DNA of 7,681 nt. Source: an uncultured Clostridia bacterium. Its GTDB lineage: Bacteria > Bacillota_A > Clostridia > Christensenellales > Aristaeellaceae. The notes under the pieces are model-generated. The model did not search any database. It was given only the letters and a program-made list of their open reading frames with translations, and was not told where the DNA came from. The stretch covers positions 1 through 7,681 of the forward strand of contig CAMVBO010000072.1 in NCBI GenBank assembly GCA_947165745.1, in the 5' to 3' direction. Each line of letters opens with the position of its first letter. Position 1 is the first letter of the stretch. Positions 5,427 through 7,681 of the stretch are shown one piece after another. Made by a program: the position numbers and the translations under genes.

Positions 5427-6904
5427 CATCCAAGGGCGTTCTTCACGTAATCCAGCATCGCGCCCTTCTCCACGCAGTCGGTGAAGCGGGCCTCCTTGCT
5501 GCGCAGCGCGGCAAGGGCGGCAGGCACGGGCACGCCGGTGGTCTCATGGAGAAGGTCCATCGCGCCGAAGCCGCTGTCCGGCTGGGCGTCGGAGATGGCG
5601 GAGAGCACATCACGGCTGAACTTGTAGGGCGAGGCCGTGGACAGCACCACGTTCACCCAGCCGTTGTCCTCGCTGGCCTTGAAATCCTCCATCACGGCCC
5701 AGCCCACGGCGGTGTGGGTGTCCATCAGGTATTCATGTTCCCGCCAGACGCGGCCTATGGCGTCCAGGGCCTTCGCGTCGTCGGCGCAGCCCGCGCTGAA
5801 ATGCTCGCGCATGGTTTCCATCAGCTTTTCAGGCGCGGTATAGATGCCCTTGTCCCGCAGATCCGCCATCAGCGCGGCCACGAGGTCGAAATCCCCGCCG
5901 GAGGCCAGGAACAGATAGCGCTCCAGGTTGCTGGACACCAGGATATCCATGGATGGCGACGCGGTCTTGTAGAATTCCCGGCGACGGTCATAGACGCCGG
6001 TGTTGATGAAGTCGGTGAGCACGTTGTTCGCGTTGGAGGCGCAGACCAGCTTCGCCACCGGCAGGCCCATGCGACGGGCAAACTCGCCGGCCAGTATGTC
6101 GCCGAAGTTGCCCGTGGGCACCACGAAGTTCACCGGGTCGCCCAGGCGGATCTCGCCGCGCAGCACAAGGTCGCAATAGGCTTTGAAGTAGTAAGCCACC
6201 TGGGGCGCGAGACGGCCGATATTGATGGAATTGGCGCTGGACAGGCGCGCACCCTGTTTTGCGGCCCAGCCGTACTGCTGATCGTCGGCAAAGATGTTCT
6301 TCACGCCGGTCTGGGCGTCGTCAAAGTTGCCCTTCACGGCGCACACACCCACGTTGCCGCCCGCCTGGGTGACCATTTGCGCCTTCTGCACATCGCTGAC
6401 GCCGCCGTCCGGATAGAACACGATGATGCGCGTGCCGGGCACGTCGTGGAAGCCCTCCAGGGCCGCCTTGCCGGTATCGCCGCTGGTGGCGGTGAGGATC
6501 ACGATCTCCTCCTTCACGCTCAGCTTGTCCCGAGCGGCGGTGATCAGCCGGGGCAGCACGGACAGCGCCACGTCCTTGAAGGCGGAGGTGGGGCCCCGAA
6601 ACAGCTCCAACACAAAGTCGTCCCCCACCTTTTCAAGGGGCGTCAGGTCCTCGGTCTCGAATTTGCCCTCGTAGGCGGCATCGATCAGCGCGCGCATCTC
6701 CTGGGGCGTGAAGTCGTTGAGGATCTTCCCGATCACCTCGGCGGAGATCTCCACGGCGCTCATGTTCAAAAGGCTGCCCACGTCCACCTGCATCTGGTCA
6801 AAGTCTACGGGCGTGTAAAGGCCGCCGTCCGGCGCGATGCCCTTCAAAACAGCCTCGGTGGACGACGCTGTGAAATCCCTGCACCTGGTCGAATAAAAAA
6901 CCAT
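5426..6904 (-). CDS. thrC: Threonine synthase
   Basis: Threonine synthase is a PLP enzyme that converts O-phosphohomoserine to threonine and phosphate, the last step of threonine synthesis. The 492-residue product matches the long form of the family (E. coli and yeast type). It starts with the typical MVFYSTR...APDGGLYTP region. It has the PLP lysine K110 in GPTSAFKDVAL, the TATSGDTGKAA phosphate-binding loop (138-148), SANSINIGRL (223-232) and PTGNFGD (263-269). I chose ATG 6904 because GAGGGA (6911-6916) lies 6 nt upstream and the N-terminus then fits the family. An upstream in-frame GTG at 6940 would add 12 unusual residues and would lie at or before the predicted transcription start. The gene has its own promoter in the gap to the upstream gene. 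No other threonine-pathway gene is visible in the window. Confidence 0.96.
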   Translation of the reverse strand: MVFYSTRCRDFTASSTEAVLKGIAPDGGLYTPVDFDQMQVDVGSLLNMSAVEISAEVIGKILNDFTPQEMRALIDAAYEGKFETEDLTPLEKVGDDFVLELFRGPTSAFKDVALSVLPRLITAARDKLSVKEEIVILTATSGDTGKAALEGFHDVPGTRIIVFYPDGGVSDVQKAQMVTQAGGNVGVCAVKGNFDDAQTGVKNIFADDQQYGWAAKQGARLSSANSINIGRLAPQVAYYFKAYCDLVLRGEIRLGDPVNFVVPTGNFGDILAGEFARRMGLPVAKLVCASNANNVLTDFINTGVYDRRREFYKTASPSMDILVSSNLERYLFLASGGDFDLVAALMADLRDKGIYTAPEKLMETMREHFSAGCADDAKALDAIGRVWREHEYLMDTHTAVGWAVMEDFKASEDNGWVNVVLSTASPYKFSRDVLSAISDAQPDSGFGAMDLLHETTGVPVPAALAALRSKEARFTDCVEKGAMLDYVKNALG

Positions 6905-6941
6905 ATCGAATCCCTCAATCCCTTTAAAACATGTTTTCACT

Positions 6942-6971
6942 ATTATATATGACTTGCGGCGGTTTCGTCAA
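6942..6971 (-). promoter_or_regulatory. Sigma-A-type promoter of thrC
   Basis: On the - strand, TTGACG (6971-6966; 5 of 6) is followed by an 18-bp spacer and a perfect TATAAT (6947-6942). The predicted start near 6935 gives a leader of about 30 nt before ATG 6904. No leader peptide, T-box or terminator fold is evident in so short a leader. Confidence 0.75.
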
Positions 6972-6987
6972 TCGTTGGCGCGCGATT

Positions 6988-7681
6988 TTATCGTGCGGCG
7001 CTTTCCTTCAGCGCCGCCTCGATCTTATCCAGGAAGACCTGGGCGGAAAAATCCCCCTTGTAGCCATAGTCCACCTTCTCGTCCCTCAGCAGCCAATCAA
7101 CGTCGATATCGGAAGCATCACTAAATACCTTCATCCAGCGGCTGTCGTAGTAGGGCAGCCGCGCAACGTCCGGGAAATTCGTCAGCAGCTTCTTATTGTA
7201 TATCACCGCTTCCTTGTAGCGAATCGTGGCCCCCGTGTTCAGCGCAGCCACGATATCCAGCAGACAGCGGGCCTTTCTGGACTCCTCCACCACCTCGGGA
7301 TAGGGCCGCCAGTTCATCAGCGAGACTGCCGTACTGTTGTAATCCCTGCCGTTTTCTCCGACGACGATGAGCTTTGACGAGACACCCTCTGCATCCAGCT
7401 TCCTTCGGATGTCCGACAACAGGTTTTCGCGTCGCTTGTCGCGCCCGCTGAAATAGACATCGTATTCCACGGGGACATCCACCGTCTTGTCCGGAGCGCT
7501 CCACACGGGGCTTTCGATATAGTCATAGCCGTATTTTTCGGCGTCATTGAAGTCGTATGTGCCCACGCAGTCGAATCTCTTGAGATAGTCCGTCACCTGT
7601 TTCACGCCGCAATGGTTGATCAACGCCGTGCGCTCCACGCCGTCGATCAGATAGTAAACCAGCTTGCAGTCGGTGCACTTG
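6988..7681 (-). CDS. Probable glycosyltransferase-like protein (5'-truncated)
   Basis: The frame is open to the right edge, so the N-terminus is missing; 230 residues are visible from 7680. The pattern resembles a group of surface-polysaccharide proteins with a GT-B-like C-terminal half, often annotated as capsular or lipopolysaccharide core biosynthesis proteins. It shows YDVYFSGRDK (74-82 region), PYPEVVEESRKARCLLDIV with an aspartate before the sugar-nucleotide loop (126-144), TGATIRYKEA with the glutamate typical of GT-B enzymes (149-158), and KKLLTN (163-168). This is recalled family resemblance, not a search result. The first visible residues KCTDCKLVYYLIDG contain a CxxC pair. No signal peptide or membrane segment is visible in this part. 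A GC-rich hairpin (6995-7017) lies at the 3' end, but no T-run follows it. The thrC promoter lies just downstream, so thrC need not depend on this transcript. Confidence 0.6.
   Translation of the reverse strand, partial: KCTDCKLVYYLIDGVERTALINHCGVKQVTDYLKRFDCVGTYDFNDAEKYGYDYIESPVWSAPDKTVDVPVEYDVYFSGRDKRRENLLSDIRRKLDAEGVSSKLIVVGENGRDYNSTAVSLMNWRPYPEVVEESRKARCLLDIVAALNTGATIRYKEAVIYNKKLLTNFPDVARLPYYDSRWMKVFSDASDIDVDWLLRDEKVDYGYKGDFSAQVFLDKIEAALKESAAR

Noticed and set aside
6938..6940. Upstream GTG start for thrC
   Set aside because: It would add 12 residues not typical of the family and sits at or before the predicted transcription start. ATG 6904 has the better ribosome binding site.
5546..6952. 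468-codon open frame on the + strand
   Set aside because: It is antisense to thrC and its composition (His-, Gly- and Val-rich) is that of a shadow frame. It has no good ribosome binding site.
6995..7017. Terminator at the end of the glycosyltransferase-like gene
   Set aside because: The GCGGCGC/GCGCCGC hairpin is inside the coding region and is not followed by a T-run on the - strand.

Overview
The window looks like a chromosomal segment of a GC-rich, anaerobic, spore-forming member of the Clostridia (Bacillota). This is inferred from four things: the ybeY-cdd-era-recO gene order typical of Bacillota, a reverse-type rubrerythrin (an anaerobe's peroxide defence enzyme), a SipL-like spore-coat morphogenesis protein with SPOCS and LysM domains, and strong AGGAGG-type ribosome binding sites. 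No finer placement is possible from the sequence alone. I see no tRNA, rRNA, CRISPR array, phage gene or transposase gene.

Left part, + strand (1-2788): a 5'-truncated gene encodes YbeY (rRNA-maturation endonuclease) fused in one continuous reading frame to cytidine deaminase. A fold-back, MITE-like element of about 229 bp follows, and its left tip overlaps the cdd stop codon. Then come era (ribosome-assembly GTPase) and recO (recombination mediator), 3 bp apart. An intrinsic terminator ends the group. The dgkA gene that often lies between ybeY and cdd in this neighbourhood is absent.

Middle, + strand (2765-3750): a sigma-A-type promoter has its -35 hexamer in the loop of the recO terminator and drives a reverse rubrerythrin gene. 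A 69-residue two-helix membrane protein gene follows. After it lies a short tract repeating the last 27 bp of the rubrerythrin gene, probably the remnant of a second tandem rubrerythrin copy. A strong bidirectional terminator separates this unit from the convergent gene to the right.

Right part, - strand (3752-7681): sipL-like gene, threonine synthase (thrC) and the 3' part of a probable glycosyltransferase gene. The sipL ribosome binding site lies inside the 3' arm of a long, nearly perfect hairpin. The sipL-thrC gap holds a tandem 25-bp repeat and an inverted repeat that runs into the thrC stop codon. thrC has its own recognisable promoter.

Most of the window is conventional housekeeping sequence. 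The parts most worth a second look are the YbeY-Cdd fusion, the fold-back element, the rubrerythrin remnant with its small membrane-protein gene, and the hairpin over the sipL start. I found no clear evidence of a new multi-gene system.
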